Made by a program: the position numbers and the translations under genes. A stretch of DNA of 45,176 nucleotides from positions 101,205 to 146,380 of the forward strand of contig NZ_LNCU01000036.1 of NCBI RefSeq assembly GCF_001542415.1, given 5' to 3'. Below the pieces are notes generated by a model. That model had not been told where the DNA came from. It was given only the letters and a program-made list of their open reading frames with translations, and ran no database searches. Shown here in pieces: positions 24,989-34,536 of the stretch. How positions within the stretch are numbered: position 1 is the stretch's first letter; each line of letters opens with the position of its first letter. This stretch comes from Bradyrhizobium macuxiense (lineage in GTDB: Bacteria > Pseudomonadota > Alphaproteobacteria > Rhizobiales > Xanthobacteraceae).

Positions 24989-26011
24989 ATGAAGACGACC
25001 AAGTTCTGGACGATCCTGCTTGCCGGGGCGACGCTCGCCGCGTTGCCGTTCGTGGCCAGCGCGCAGGAGGAAGGCACCAAGGCCGGGCGCGAGCTGCGCG
25101 CCGCCTACGACAAGGCGCTGCAGGGCAAGACCATCGCCTATCTGCCGATCGCGCTCGGCGTGCCCCTGTCTGACGAATGGGGCCGCGTGGTGCACGAAGA
25201 GGCAGAGTGGCGCGGCATGAAATACATCGTCCGCGATCCCAACAACAATCCGTCGGCGATGCAGCAGGCGCTGACTGCGCTGGTCGACCAGAAGCCCGAC
25301 GTTCTGATCGTGCAGAACCCGAGCGTCACACTGTTGATGAAGGACCTCAAGCGCGCCGAGAGCCAGGGCACGCATGTGATCCAGGTCAACATGGCCTCGA
25401 ACTACAAGTCGAGCGCTTTCGTCGGCGTCGACTGGCGCGAGATCGGCAGGTTGCTCGCCAACGAAACGGTCAAGGCTTGCGGCACCGGCTCCGGCAAATC
25501 GGGCAAGGTCCAGATCGTGCAGGGCGAGTTGACCGCGGCCGCCAGCGTCGATCAGGTCGGCGCGATCATGGAAGTCCTGAACAAGGACCCGAACATCAAG
25601 GTGGTGTCGAACCAGGCAGCGAACTGGGACGCCAACACCGCGCTCAACATCACCGCGACCGTGATCCAGCAGCATCCCGATCTCTGCGCCTCGATCGGCT
25701 TCTGGGGCATCATGGAATCGGGCGCCGCGCAGGCGATCCGCAATGCCGGCAAGATCGACGCCGTGAAAGTGTTCGCCTCGGGCGAGGGCTCGCAGCTCGA
25801 TTGCGATCAAGTCAATTCGGGCAATTTCTCCAAGTTCCTGAGCTACAAGGCGACCGAGCAGGGCCACGACCTGATGTTCGCGGCCGAAACCCTGCTGGAA
25901 TCCGGCGACAAGCCCGGCTCCCGCAATCTCGCCTATTTCACGCGGCCGATCTGGCTCGACAAGTCGAACGCCTCCGGCGCCAACTGCTTCGCGCTGCCTA
26001 AGAAGAACTAA
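24989..26011 (+). CDS. Sugar-type ABC periplasmic binding protein
   Basis: A 340-residue solute receptor of the ribose-binding (Peripla_BP_4) family. The signal peptide is KTTKFWTILLAGATLAALPF ending VASAQ. The mature protein shows the two-lobe pattern: KTIAYLPIALGVPLSDEWGR, ALVDQKPDVLIVQNPSVTLL, AFVGVDWREIGRLLANETVK. Start ATG 24989 is preceded by GGAGGAG; an upstream in-frame ATG at 24977 is less likely. The lobe-closing region contains an extra Cys pair (VKACGTG and HPDLCAS). The ligand is not known, but neighbouring propeller genes suggest a sugar acid, aldonolactone or similar ester. Confidence 0.9.
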   Translation: MKTTKFWTILLAGATLAALPFVASAQEEGTKAGRELRAAYDKALQGKTIAYLPIALGVPLSDEWGRVVHEEAEWRGMKYIVRDPNNNPSAMQQALTALVDQKPDVLIVQNPSVTLLMKDLKRAESQGTHVIQVNMASNYKSSAFVGVDWREIGRLLANETVKACGTGSGKSGKVQIVQGELTAAASVDQVGAIMEVLNKDPNIKVVSNQAANWDANTALNITATVIQQHPDLCASIGFWGIMESGAAQAIRNAGKIDAVKVFASGEGSQLDCDQVNSGNFSKFLSYKATEQGHDLMFAAETLLESGDKPGSRNLAYFTRPIWLDKSNASGANCFALPKKN

Positions 26012-26013
26012 CA

Positions 26014-26085
26014 GCATGATCCGGAAAAGTGGGCACCGGTTTTCCCTCGCGACAAACGCGGGACGCGTTTGCGCGGAGATCATGC
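26014..26085. repeat. Dispersed GCATGATC...GATCATGC element
   Basis: GCATGATCCGGAAAAGTGGG at its left end and GATCATGC at its right bound a 72-bp element of the type common in Bradyrhizobium-like intergenic DNA. It sits right after the binding-protein stop. Confidence 0.65.
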
Positions 26086-26102
26086 TCAAACAGGGAAACG
26101 AG

Positions 26103-26136
26103 ATCATGAAGCGATTGCTTGCAATCGCTTCATGAT
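26103..26136. repeat. Perfect 16-bp-arm palindrome within the ABC operon
   Basis: ATCATGAAGCGATTGC at 26103-26118 is followed after TT by its exact reverse complement. In RNA this is a strong hairpin between the binding-protein gene and the second permease gene, and could lower downstream expression or protect the upstream mRNA. No T-run follows. Confidence 0.75.
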
Positions 26137-26255
26137 TGAGGGCGCGGCGGCCGGCGCGGGGGGCATTCCCGCGCCGGCCGTATCAACGAGCATGATCCGG
26201 GCCCGGAGGGTCGCGTCGGCGCGAAGGGGAAGCCGGATCGAGGGAGTGCTTCGCA

Positions 26256-28394
26256 ATGTCGATGGCAGTTGATTCCTTTGCCGCATCGGTGCGGCGGTTC
26301 TCACCCCGGCTCCTGCTGTCGGAGCTCCTGCTCAAGCAGTGGTTCGAGCCGGTCGTTCCCTTCACCGTGATGATCGGGTTGTGGGCCTATTTCGCGCTCA
26401 CGATTCCCGATTACGCCTCGGTGCAGAACTCGGTGTCGCTGCTCAGGTTGTTTGCCGAATTCGGCTTCGTGGCGCTCGCGATGGGCTTCTGCCTCGTCAC
26501 CGGCGGCATCGACCTTTCCGTCGGAGCGATCTTCGCGCTATGCAATTTCGCGGCACTGTATTTCCTCTTGGTGCGCGAATGGCCTGTCGGCCTCGCGGTG
26601 CCGGCGACGCTGCTGGTCGGTGCGCTGCTCGGCAGCATCAATGGCTTCCTGATCGGCTTCCTGAAGACGCGGCCGTTCCTCACCACGCTGGTGACGCTGA
26701 TTATCCTGCGCGCCTCGGTCAATCTGCTCAACACCTCCTATGCGCAGGTGTTCGCGACCAATTCGATCGACAGCGACGCCTGGGATTTCATCGGCGGCGG
26801 CAGCGTGCTCGGAATTCCCGTCAATGCGGCGACGCTGTTCGTGGTGCTGCTGATCTGCCACATCTTCCTGTCGCGCTCGCGCTATGGCTGGCACCTCACC
26901 GCGATCGGCGCAAGCCGCAAGGCGGCGCGCCATGCCGGCATCCGCGTCCGCCTGATGCTGTTCATGACCTACGTGCTGTCGGGCACGCTGTGCGCGGCGA
27001 GCGGCATCTTCTATGCCTCACGCCAAGCCTCGACGGATTCCACCACCGGCGTCGGTTGGGAGTTCCAGGCGCTCACGGCGGTCGTGCTCGGTGGCGTCTC
27101 GCTCGCCGGCGGCAAGGGCACGGTGTGGCGGGCGATGATCGGTGCGCTGATCATCTTCCTGCTGACCAACGGCCTGGTGCGCATGGGCATCCCCGGCTAC
27201 GTCACCTCGGCCGTGACGGGCCTGATCCTGCTCGCCGCCGTCGGCATCGACGTCAAATGGTCGAAGAACCGCGGCAAGGCGATCCAGAAGATCTACGTCA
27301 ATCCGGCCTTTGTGCCGCTGGCGTCGGCGCCGTCGGTGCAGCCCGGTGCTGCGTCGCCTTACGCGCAGAACGACCGGCTGATTCACGCGCAGGCGATCGG
27401 CCTCGACCAGGTCGAGGGGCCCGAGGATGTCATCCTCGACCGCCAGGGCCGGGTCTATGGCTCGACCCGCGACGGCAATGTGATGAGATTCTCCGGCCCG
27501 AACTTCGAGACCCGCGAAGTGTTCGCCCATATCGGCGGCCGGCCGCTCGGCATGCAGTTCGATCGCGACGAGAATCTGATCGTCGCGGTCGCCGGCATGG
27601 GTGTCTACGGCGTCGCGCCTGATGGGCGCATCTTCAAGGTTACCGACGAGACCAACCGCACCTGGTACAAGCTGAACGACGATTCCCGGCTGCGCATGGC
27701 CGACGACCTCGACATCGCGCCCGACGGCAAGATCTATTTCAGCGATTGCACCACGCGCTACGAGATGACGACCAACACCCTCGACATCCTCGAGGGCCGG
27801 CCGAACGGCCGCGTGGTCTGCTACGATCCCGCGACGAAAACCACGCGCACGGTGATCAACCACTTCTATTTTCCGAACGGGATATGCGTCTCGCATGACG
27901 GCAAGTCGATCCTGATCGCGAGCACCTCACTGTGCAAGATATTCCGCCACTGGATCGACGGGCCGAACAAGGGCCGCACCGAGATCCTGATGGATGAATT
28001 GCCGGGCAACCCCGACAACATCAACCGCGCCTCCGACGGCACCTACTGGCTGGCGCTGGTCGGCATCCGCACGCCGACGTTCGACCTGGCCGCGCGAAAA
28101 CCCGGCTTCCGGCTGCGCATGGTCAAGCAGGTGCCGACCGACGAGTGGCTGGCGCCTGCGCTCAACCATGGCTGCGTGCTGAAGTTCAACGAGCAGGGCG
28201 AGGCGCTGGAATCGTGGTGGGACCCGACCGGCATCTCGCATTCGACGTTGACCTCGATGCGCGAGCACCAGGGCTATCTCTATCTCGGCGGGCTCGAGAA
28301 CAACCGGATCGGCCGCATCAAGCTCGACGGCGTCGATGAGAGCTGGACCGGCTACGATGCGTATTGGGGCGCGAAAAGCAGGGTGACGAGGTAA
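26256..28394 (+). CDS. ABC permease fused to a strictosidine-synthase/SMP-30-like beta-propeller
   Basis: One uninterrupted 712-codon frame encoding two normally separate proteins. Residues 1 to about 335 are a CUT2 permease (FCLVTGGIDLSVGAIFALCN, GGVSLAGGKGTVWRAMIGAL) with about nine membrane spans. After a 50-residue Pro/Ala linker (336-385), residues 386-712 form a propeller-type domain: VEGPEDVILDRQGRVYGSTR, ADDLDIAPDGKIYFSDCTTR, HFYFPNGICVSHDGKSILIA, LPGNPDNINRASDGTYWLAL. That pattern is typical of strictosidine-synthase-like and adipocyte-membrane-protein-like hydrolases. Permeases of this family end in the cytoplasm, so the propeller would face inside. It may hydrolyse or bind the substrate as it enters. 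No frameshift is seen. The next gene overlaps by one base. Confidence 0.88.
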   Translation: MSMAVDSFAASVRRFSPRLLLSELLLKQWFEPVVPFTVMIGLWAYFALTIPDYASVQNSVSLLRLFAEFGFVALAMGFCLVTGGIDLSVGAIFALCNFAALYFLLVREWPVGLAVPATLLVGALLGSINGFLIGFLKTRPFLTTLVTLIILRASVNLLNTSYAQVFATNSIDSDAWDFIGGGSVLGIPVNAATLFVVLLICHIFLSRSRYGWHLTAIGASRKAARHAGIRVRLMLFMTYVLSGTLCAASGIFYASRQASTDSTTGVGWEFQALTAVVLGGVSLAGGKGTVWRAMIGALIIFLLTNGLVRMGIPGYVTSAVTGLILLAAVGIDVKWSKNRGKAIQKIYVNPAFVPLASAPSVQPGAASPYAQNDRLIHAQAIGLDQVEGPEDVILDRQGRVYGSTRDGNVMRFSGPNFETREVFAHIGGRPLGMQFDRDENLIVAVAGMGVYGVAPDGRIFKVTDETNRTWYKLNDDSRLRMADDLDIAPDGKIYFSDCTTRYEMTTNTLDILEGRPNGRVVCYDPATKTTRTVINHFYFPNGICVSHDGKSILIASTSLCKIFRHWIDGPNKGRTEILMDELPGNPDNINRASDGTYWLALVGIRTPTFDLAARKPGFRLRMVKQVPTDEWLAPALNHGCVLKFNEQGEALESWWDPTGISHSTLTSMREHQGYLYLGGLENNRIGRIKLDGVDESWTGYDAYWGAKSRVTR

Positions 28395-29515
28395 TGGGAC
28401 TGTTCGATCATCTGTTGCGCGACATCAGAAGCGTCATCGACCGCGACGGCGGCCAGAACGCGATCCCGCCGCTCGACGGCGCACTCAGCCCGAACGACCG
28501 GCTCGACACGGCGACGCCGATCGGTGAGCCGCTGCCCGGCATCGACGACGTGATCGCCGACGGCCGCGGCGCGGTCTATGTCTCCGCCGGGCGCAACGTC
28601 TGGAAGCTCAGCGGCAGCGACTTCACGACCCTCACGCTGGTGGCCGAGTTCGAGGACGAGGCCGGCGGGCTTGCGCTGCATCCGGATGGCCGCTTGCTGG
28701 TCTGCGTGGCGGGCAGGGGCCTTGCCGCGATCGATCCGGCGAAACCCGCTCCGCGCTGGCTGGAAGTGGCCGACGGCCGCGCCCTCACGGGGCTGTTGTC
28801 GGTGGCTGTGGCACCCGATGGCCGCATCTATGCCGTCGAAGGCAGCACCGGTCGTCGTCCTGATCAGTGGCGTCACGACGTGATGGAGAAGCGCGCCAAC
28901 GGCCGCCTCGTCACCTGCGGTGCCGGCCTCGACAATCCGCAGGTGCTGCTGCGTGACCTGCCATATCCCTATGGCGTTGCGGTCTCGGCCGACGGCAAGA
29001 GCCTGTGGCTCACCGAAAGCTGGACGCATCGGCTCAGCCGGTTCGCGCTCGGCGGCAATGGTCTCGGTCCGCGCGAGATCGTCGCGGGCAACATGCCGGG
29101 CTATCCGGCACGGCTGCATCCGGACGGCCATGGCGGCTTCCTGCTCGGCATCTTCGCGCGCCGCACCCACCTGATCGAGTTCGTGCTCAAGGAAGACGAT
29201 TTCCGCGCGGAGATGATGGCGACGATGCCGCTGGACTACTGGGTGGCGCCGGCGCTGGTCGGCGGCAGCGATTGCCTGGAGCCGATGCAGATCGGGGGGG
29301 TGAAGGCGCTCGGCATCCAGAAGCCGTGGGCGCCGCCGCGCTCATACGGCCTGCTCGTGCATCTCGACGCTGAGGGCGACGCGTCGGACAGTTTGCACAG
29401 CCGCGCCGGCGGCCGCTTCCATGGCATTACCGCGGCCTGCGCGACGCCCGGCGGCATCGTGATTGCCGCGCGCGGCGCCGGGCGCCTGTTGCTCCATACG
29501 GGAGACCTGCGATGA
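28394..29515 (+). CDS. SMP-30/strictosidine-synthase-like beta-propeller protein
   Basis: A 373-residue soluble protein related to the propeller part of the preceding fusion. Blade-like repeats include GIDDVIADGRGAVYVSAGRN, LALHPDGRLLVCVAGRGLAA, SVAVAPDGRIYAVEGSTGRR, GVAVSADGKSLWLTESWTHR and RLHPDGHGGFLLGIF. There is no signal peptide, so it should be cytoplasmic. Its ATG at 28394 overlaps the previous stop codon (TAATG), and its end overlaps the ATPase start (ATGA), a sign of coupled translation. Likely role: lactonase or esterase acting on the transported compound; the metal ligands typical of SMP-30 are not clear enough to assign. Confidence 0.82.
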   Translation: MGLFDHLLRDIRSVIDRDGGQNAIPPLDGALSPNDRLDTATPIGEPLPGIDDVIADGRGAVYVSAGRNVWKLSGSDFTTLTLVAEFEDEAGGLALHPDGRLLVCVAGRGLAAIDPAKPAPRWLEVADGRALTGLLSVAVAPDGRIYAVEGSTGRRPDQWRHDVMEKRANGRLVTCGAGLDNPQVLLRDLPYPYGVAVSADGKSLWLTESWTHRLSRFALGGNGLGPREIVAGNMPGYPARLHPDGHGGFLLGIFARRTHLIEFVLKEDDFRAEMMATMPLDYWVAPALVGGSDCLEPMQIGGVKALGIQKPWAPPRSYGLLVHLDAEGDASDSLHSRAGGRFHGITAACATPGGIVIAARGAGRLLLHTGDLR

Positions 29516-31050
29516 ATGACGGCGTGATGCAGGCGGCCCCCAATGCCGAGAGCGCGGCCCGTGAACCGGTGCTGAAGATCACCAACGGCTCGAAGATCTA
29601 TGGCGGCGTCCACGCCATCGAGGGCGTCAATTTCGATCTCTATCCCGGCGAGGTGCATGCGCTGGTCGGCGAGAACGGCGCCGGCAAGTCGACGCTGTGC
29701 AAGGCGATCGCCGGCGCAATCCAGCTCACCTCAGGCGACTTCCTGCTCGACGGCAAGCCTGCCAATTTCGAGCAGCCGCGCGACTCGCTCAATGCCGGCA
29801 TCTGCATGGTCTATCAGGAGACCAGCCTGGTGCCGACCATGACGGCGGCGCAGAATATCGAGCTCGGCAACGAGAAGCTCTTGACGCGCTTCCGCACCCT
29901 GAACATCCAGGCCCAGCAATTGCTGCAGTCGCTCAACTTCCATGTCGATCCGGCGACGCCGGTAGCGCTGCTCGGCACCGCCAAGAAGCAGATGGTCGAG
30001 ATCGCGCGCGCGATCTACAACAAGGCGCGCATCATCATCTTCGACGAGCCGACCGCGTCGCTCACGCCAGAGGAGATCGTTCACTTCTTCCATCTGGTGC
30101 GCGACCTGCGCGCCCGCGGCGTCTCGATTATCTACATCTCCCATGCGCTCGAGGAGTCGCTGCAGATCGCCGATCGCATCACCGTGCTGCGCGACGGCAA
30201 GCTGGTGATCACGGCAGCCGCAAAGCAGCTCACGCGCGACGCGCTGGTGCAGCACATGGTCGGCCGCGAGGTGGCGCAGGCGGTCTACGGACGCAAGGAA
30301 AAGACCCATCAGCGCCGCGAGAAGGTGCTGACGATCGAGAACGTCACCATGGGCATGGCGGTCAAGAACATGTCGTTCTCGGTCTATGCCGGCGAGGTGG
30401 TCGGCATCGCCGGCCTGATCGGCTCGGGCCGCACCGAGATCGCCAAGATCGTCTACGGGGCGCTGAAGCGTAACCTCGTCAACGGCGGCACCATCCGGCT
30501 GCGCGGCAAACCGATCCGCTACCGCGTGCCGCGGCAAGCGATCAATGACGGCATCGCCTATATCACCGAGGACCGCAAGGCCAACGGCTTCTTCGAAACC
30601 ATGGTGGTCGACGACAACGTCTATATCGGCAGCCTCGCCACCCGGAAGGGCTGGAGCTTCCTGCTGTCGCGCGCGCGCCGCAGCAAGCTTGCGAACTACT
30701 GGGTCGAGCGGCTCAAGATCAGCGCCTTGCAGCGCAAGGCCAAGATCATCGAGCTCTCGGGCGGCAACCAGCAGAAGGTGGTGCTGGCGAAGACGCTGGT
30801 GCAGGAACCCTCGATCATCATCTTCGACGAGCCGACCCGCGGCGTCGACGTCGGCACCATCCCGCATATCCACGGCGAAATCCGCCGTCTCGCCGACGAG
30901 GGCAAGGCGGTAGTGGTGATCTCGTCCTACCTGCCGGAGATCCTTGCGGTGTCTGACCGCATCCTGGTCGCCCGCACCGGCCGCATCGTCGCCGAATTCG
31001 ATGCCGCCGATGCGACGCAGGACAAGATCCTGTACGCGGCGGTGCATTGA
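29512..31050 (+). CDS. Ribose-type ABC transporter ATPase (double nucleotide-binding protein)
   Basis: A 512-residue cytoplasmic ATPase with two fused ABC domains (RbsA/XylG type). Domain 1: Walker A GENGAGKST at 53-61, Walker B IIIFDEPTAS. Its signature is replaced by LLGTAKKQMVEIARA instead of LSGGQ. Domain 2: degenerate Walker A AGLIGSGRTEIA, intact signature ELSGGNQQKVVLAK and Walker B IIIFDEPTRG. Weak conservation of the second Walker A is normal for this family; the altered first signature is worth noting. The ATG at 29512 overlaps the stop of the upstream gene by four bases. This is the last gene of the five-gene transport unit. Confidence 0.93.
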   Translation: MNDGVMQAAPNAESAAREPVLKITNGSKIYGGVHAIEGVNFDLYPGEVHALVGENGAGKSTLCKAIAGAIQLTSGDFLLDGKPANFEQPRDSLNAGICMVYQETSLVPTMTAAQNIELGNEKLLTRFRTLNIQAQQLLQSLNFHVDPATPVALLGTAKKQMVEIARAIYNKARIIIFDEPTASLTPEEIVHFFHLVRDLRARGVSIIYISHALEESLQIADRITVLRDGKLVITAAAKQLTRDALVQHMVGREVAQAVYGRKEKTHQRREKVLTIENVTMGMAVKNMSFSVYAGEVVGIAGLIGSGRTEIAKIVYGALKRNLVNGGTIRLRGKPIRYRVPRQAINDGIAYITEDRKANGFFETMVVDDNVYIGSLATRKGWSFLLSRARRSKLANYWVERLKISALQRKAKIIELSGGNQQKVVLAKTLVQEPSIIIFDEPTRGVDVGTIPHIHGEIRRLADEGKAVVVISSYLPEILAVSDRILVARTGRIVAEFDAADATQDKILYAAVH

Positions 31051-31348
31051 GGTTACGCCGCTTCTCTTCGTCATTCCGGGTTCGACGCTTCGCGTCGCCC
31101 CGAACGAGATGCAAAGCTCGGGCGATTCCTGTCGCGAGAACGTGGACGTATGATCCGCAGGCCGTGCCACACGTTCAGTGTCGTCCCTGCGGAAGCAGGG
31201 ACCCATAGCCACCAATGCCGTTTGGTTTGCGGCGCTCGGGCCACAGCCTTTTTTCAACAACAGAGCCCTATGGTTATGGGTCCCTGCTCCCGTGCGCAAT
31301 TGCGCACTAGGCAGGGACGACAGTTGCGGGACGGGCGCCATCCCACCC
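31051..31348. other. Intergenic region rich in dispersed repeats
   Basis: No gene seen. From about 31066 there is a fragment of a CGTCATTCCGGG-type repeat, then the 142-bp palindromic element listed separately. The region separates the ABC operon from the aminobenzoate unit. Confidence 0.5.
31180..31321. repeat. Dispersed palindromic element (GTCGTCCCTGC type)
   Basis: Terminal arms GTCGTCCCTGCGGAAGCAGG at the left and GCAGGGACGAC at the right flank a 142-bp stretch. Internal copies of the motif also occur (GGGACCCATAG and CTATGGTTATGGGTCCCTGC), giving a nested palindrome. It is related to the genome-wide intergenic repeats of this group and does not encode a protein. Confidence 0.7.
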
Positions 31349-31376
31349 TTGACAATTATTTTAAGTATAAAATAAT
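31349..31376 (+). promoter_or_regulatory. Promoter with MarR-type operator before the aminobenzoyl-CoA monooxygenase gene
   Basis: TTGACA (31349-31354) is a consensus -35. Immediately after it is the palindrome TTATTTTAAGTATAAAATAA (31356-31375), 8-bp arms around 4 nt, which would fill the -35/-10 spacer; TAATAT at 31373-31378 can serve as -10. An identical 20-bp palindrome lies before the aryl-CoA ligase gene (40725-40744). A protein bound here would block RNA polymerase. The MarR-type protein encoded at 39373 is the natural candidate. Confidence 0.75.
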
Positions 31377-31436
31377 ATCCGGCGTCGGCTGACGGCAGAT
31401 CGCTGCCCCGGCCGCCGAAGCCAACGGGAGATCGCC

Positions 31437-33749
31437 ATGCGCATCGTTTGCATTGGGGGCGGGCCGGCCGGGCTCTACTTCGGCATCCTGATGAAGATGC
31501 TGGACCCCGCGCACCGGATTTCCGTGGTCGAGCGCAACCGGCCCTATGACACGTTCGGATTCGGCGTGGTGTTTTCCGACGCCACCATGGACAACATGCG
31601 CAAGTGGGATCCGGTGACTGCCGACACGATCGAGCAGGCCTTCAACCACTGGGACGACATCGAGGTCCTGATCAAGGGCCGGCGCATGCGCACGACGGGC
31701 CACGGCTTCGTCGGCATCGGCCGCAAGCATCTGCTCAACATCCTGCAGGCGCGGGCCGAGGAGCTCGGCGTCGAGCTGATCTTCGAGCGTGAGGTCAATT
31801 CCGATCTCGAATTCCCCGACGCCGACCTGATCGTGGCGTGCGACGGCGTGAATTCGAAGATCCGCACCAAATATGCGAAAGACTTCCAGCCGGACATGCT
31901 GATGCGGCCGAACCGCTATATCTGGCTCGGCACCAACCGTCCCTTCGACGCCTTCACCTTCGATTTCCGCAAGACCGAGCACGGCTGGTTCCAGGCCCAC
32001 ATCTACAAGTTCGAGGAGGGCGCGGCGACCTTCATCGTCGAGACCACCGAGGAGGCGTATCTCGCCCACGGCCTCGACAGGATGGACCAGGATGCCTCGA
32101 TCGCATTCTGCGAGAACGTGTTCGCCGAAATCCTCGAGGGCCATCATCTGGTCTCCAACGCGCGCCATCTGCGCGGCTCGGCCTGGCTGTCCTTCCCGCG
32201 GCTGATCTGCGGCAAATGGACCGCCTTCAACGGCAACAGCCATGTCGTGCTGATGGGCGACGCCGCACACACCGCGCATTTCGCGATCGGCTCGGGCACG
32301 AAGCTCGCGCTGGAAGATGCGATCGAGCTGACCAACCAGTTCAAGAAGCACGGAGCGATCAGGGAGAATATTCCCGCGGTGCTGGCCGGCTATGAGGAGC
32401 TGCGGCGCGTGGACGTGGCGCGGATCCAGAACGCCGCGCGCAATGCGATGGAATGGTTCGAGGTGGTCGGCTCACGCTATGCCGACACGCTGGAGCCGGA
32501 GCAGTTCATGTATTCGCTGCTGACGCGCTCGCAGCGCATCAGCCACGAGAATCTGCGGCTGCGCGACCAGACCTGGCTCGAGGGCTATGAGCGCTGGTTC
32601 GCCGAGCGCAGCGGGTTGCCCGCTACCAATGACCGCGTCACTCCGCCGATGCTGACGCCGTTCCGTATCCGCGGGCTGGCGCTGAACAATCGCATCATCG
32701 TCTCGCCGATGGCGATGTATTCGGCGGAGGAAGGCGTGCCCAACGACTTCCATCTGGTGCATTTCGGCTCGCGGGCGCTCGGCGGCGCCGGCCTCATGTT
32801 CACCGAGATGACCTGCGTGTCGCCGGAGGCGCGGATCACGCCTGGCTGCTGCGGGCTGTGGAACGACGAGCAGGCGGTGGCCTACAAGCGCATCGTCGAT
32901 TTCGTGCACCGCAATTCGCAGGCCAAGATCGGCATTCAGCTCGGCCATGCCGGCCGCAAAGGATCGACCCGCGTGGCGTGGGAGGGCATGGACGAAGCGC
33001 TGCCCGATCACAATTGGCCGCTGGTGTCGGCTTCATCGGTGCCTTATCTGCCCGATGGCCAGGTGCCTGAAGCTATGACCCGTGCCGAGATGGACGAGAT
33101 CCGCGATCAGTTCGTCGCGGCCGCCAGGCGCGGAGCAAAAGCCGGCTTCGATATCCTGGAGCTGCACTGCGCCCATGGCTATCTCTTGTCGAGCTTCCTG
33201 TCGCCGCTGACCAACCGCCGCACCGACGACTATGGCGGATCGATCGCAAAGCGCGCGCGCTATCCGATCGAGGTGTTCGGCGCCGTCCGCGAGGTGTGGC
33301 CGGCCGACAAGCCGATGTCGGTGCGCTTGTCCTGTCACGATTGGGCGGAGGGCGGCAACACGCCCGAGGATGCGCTCGAATTCGCAAGGCTGTTCAAGGC
33401 CGCCGGCGCGGACTTGATCGATTGCTCCTCAGGCCAGGTCTGGGCCGACGACCATCCGGTCTACGGCCGACTCTACCAGACGCCGTTCGCCGACAAGATC
33501 CGCAACGAGGTCGGCATCGCCACCATCGCGGTCGGTGCGATCTCGGAAGCCGACCACGCCAACTCGATCATCGCCGCCGGCCGCGCCGACCTCTGTGCGA
33601 TCGCGCGGCCGCATCTGGCCGATCCGGCCTGGACGCTGCACGAGGCCGCGAAGATCGGCGTGAAGTCGGTTCCCTGGCCGAAGCAATATCTGTCGGGCAA
33701 ATCGCAATACGAGGCCAATCTCGAACGCGCCGCGGGAGCAAAGGCATGA
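31437..33749 (+). CDS. 2-Aminobenzoyl-CoA monooxygenase/reductase-like fusion protein
   Basis: A 770-residue flavoenzyme of two fused parts. Residues 1-395 are a group A FAD monooxygenase: [15 protein letters not shown] (dinucleotide loop), [10 protein letters not shown] (DG motif), [12 protein letters not shown] at 271-282 (GD motif). Residues 403-750 are an FMN old-yellow-enzyme reductase: [45 protein letters not shown] and [10 protein letters not shown]. This layout is that of 2-aminobenzoyl-CoA monooxygenase/reductase (and salicylyl-CoA 5-hydroxylase relatives). Those enzymes hydroxylate the CoA-bound ring and then reduce it to a non-aromatic keto-enamine. GGGAG precedes the ATG. The operator upstream and the aryl-CoA ligase with the same operator favour the anthranilate role; salicylyl-CoA is the alternative. 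Confidence 0.9.
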   Translation: MRIVCIGGGPAGLYFGILMKMLDPAHRISVVERNRPYDTFGFGVVFSDATMDNMRKWDPVTADTIEQAFNHWDDIEVLIKGRRMRTTGHGFVGIGRKHLLNILQARAEELGVELIFEREVNSDLEFPDADLIVACDGVNSKIRTKYAKDFQPDMLMRPNRYIWLGTNRPFDAFTFDFRKTEHGWFQAHIYKFEEGAATFIVETTEEAYLAHGLDRMDQDASIAFCENVFAEILEGHHLVSNARHLRGSAWLSFPRLICGKWTAFNGNSHVVLMGDAAHTAHFAIGSGTKLALEDAIELTNQFKKHGAIRENIPAVLAGYEELRRVDVARIQNAARNAMEWFEVVGSRYADTLEPEQFMYSLLTRSQRISHENLRLRDQTWLEGYERWFAERSGLPATNDRVTPPMLTPFRIRGLALNNRIIVSPMAMYSAEEGVPNDFHLVHFGSRALGGAGLMFTEMTCVSPEARITPGCCGLWNDEQAVAYKRIVDFVHRNSQAKIGIQLGHAGRKGSTRVAWEGMDEALPDHNWPLVSASSVPYLPDGQVPEAMTRAEMDEIRDQFVAAARRGAKAGFDILELHCAHGYLLSSFLSPLTNRRTDDYGGSIAKRARYPIEVFGAVREVWPADKPMSVRLSCHDWAEGGNTPEDALEFARLFKAAGADLIDCSSGQVWADDHPVYGRLYQTPFADKIRNEVGIATIAVGAISEADHANSIIAAGRADLCAIARPHLADPAWTLHEAAKIGVKSVPWPKQYLSGKSQYEANLERAAGAKA

Positions 33750-34525
33750 CGCGATTCTGGCCCAATGCCCATGCGCTCGTCACCGGTGCCGGTTCCGGTA
33801 TCGGCGCCGCGACCGCGATTGCGCTCGCCAAGGCCGGCGTGCGCGTCAGCATCGCCGGACGCCGGATCGAGACACTGGAGGCGACCGCTACACAGCTAGG
33901 CGATCGCACCGGCGCGGTCGTTGCGATCGATGTGACCGATGGGGCCGCGGTGAGCGGCGGTGTCGCGCAGATCGAGGCCGAGAAAGGTCCGATCGACGTC
34001 CTCGTCAACAATGCCGGCAAGGCGTCCAGCGCACCGTTCGACAAGACCGATGCGGGGCTGTGGGCGGACATGCTGGCGAGCAATCTCTCCAGCGTATTCC
34101 TGGTGACGCACGCGGTGCTGCCCGGCATGGCGCAGCGTGGACGCGGGCGCGTGATCAACGTCGCCTCGACCGCGGGCCTGACCGGCTATGCCTATGTCTC
34201 GGCCTATGTCGCGGCCAAGCACGGCGTCGTGGGCCTGACCCGATCGCTGGCGCTGGAATATGCCCGGCGCGGCGTCACCGTGAACGCGGTGTGCCCCGGC
34301 TATACCGACACGCCGCTGGTGGCGGATGCCGCGGCCAACATCGTCGCCAAGACCGGGCGCAGCGAGCACGAGGCGCGCGCGGCGCTGGCGAAGGTCAATC
34401 CCATGCAGCGGCTGGTGACGCCGCAGGAGGTGGCCGATGCCATCCTCTGGCTCGCCTCCGAGGGCGCATCGTCAATCAACGGACAAGCCGTGGCGGTCGC
34501 CGGCGGCGAAGTCCTTACCGGGTGA
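33746..34525 (+). CDS. Short-chain dehydrogenase, probable hydroxyacyl-CoA step
   Basis: A 259-residue classical SDR. Cofactor loop [24 protein letters not shown] in [10 protein letters not shown], catalytic [20 protein letters not shown] (Tyr and Lys) with Ser in [10 protein letters not shown]. Its ATG overlaps the stop of the monooxygenase/reductase gene (ATGA), so it is translationally coupled. Classical SDRs in such aryl-CoA clusters act as 3-hydroxyacyl-CoA dehydrogenases or on ring alcohols; that is inference here. The GRR after the second strand (SIAGRRIET) favours NADP. Confidence 0.9.
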   Translation: MTRFWPNAHALVTGAGSGIGAATAIALAKAGVRVSIAGRRIETLEATATQLGDRTGAVVAIDVTDGAAVSGGVAQIEAEKGPIDVLVNNAGKASSAPFDKTDAGLWADMLASNLSSVFLVTHAVLPGMAQRGRGRVINVASTAGLTGYAYVSAYVAAKHGVVGLTRSLALEYARRGVTVNAVCPGYTDTPLVADAAANIVAKTGRSEHEARAALAKVNPMQRLVTPQEVADAILWLASEGASSINGQAVAVAGGEVLTG

Positions 34526-34536
34526 AGGAACAGGTT

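Noticed and set aside
23936..26107. Long minus-strand open frame (about 720 codons) opposite the permease and binding-protein genes
   Set aside because: The translation is His/Asp/Arg-rich low-quality sequence and the plus strand encodes two recognised proteins with proper ribosome-binding sites.
24099..31050. Interpretation of the ABC unit as a ribose importer
   Set aside because: The family is right, but two propeller proteins and no ribokinase or deoxyribose genes argue against ribose, so the substrate is left open.
29731..31341. Minus-strand open frame opposite the ABC ATPase
   Set aside because: Shadow of the ATPase gene, with Asp/Leu/Arg-rich composition and no motif.
31149..31392. 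Short open frames within the repeat region before the aminobenzoate operon
   Set aside because: They are readings of a dispersed palindromic element and the operator region.
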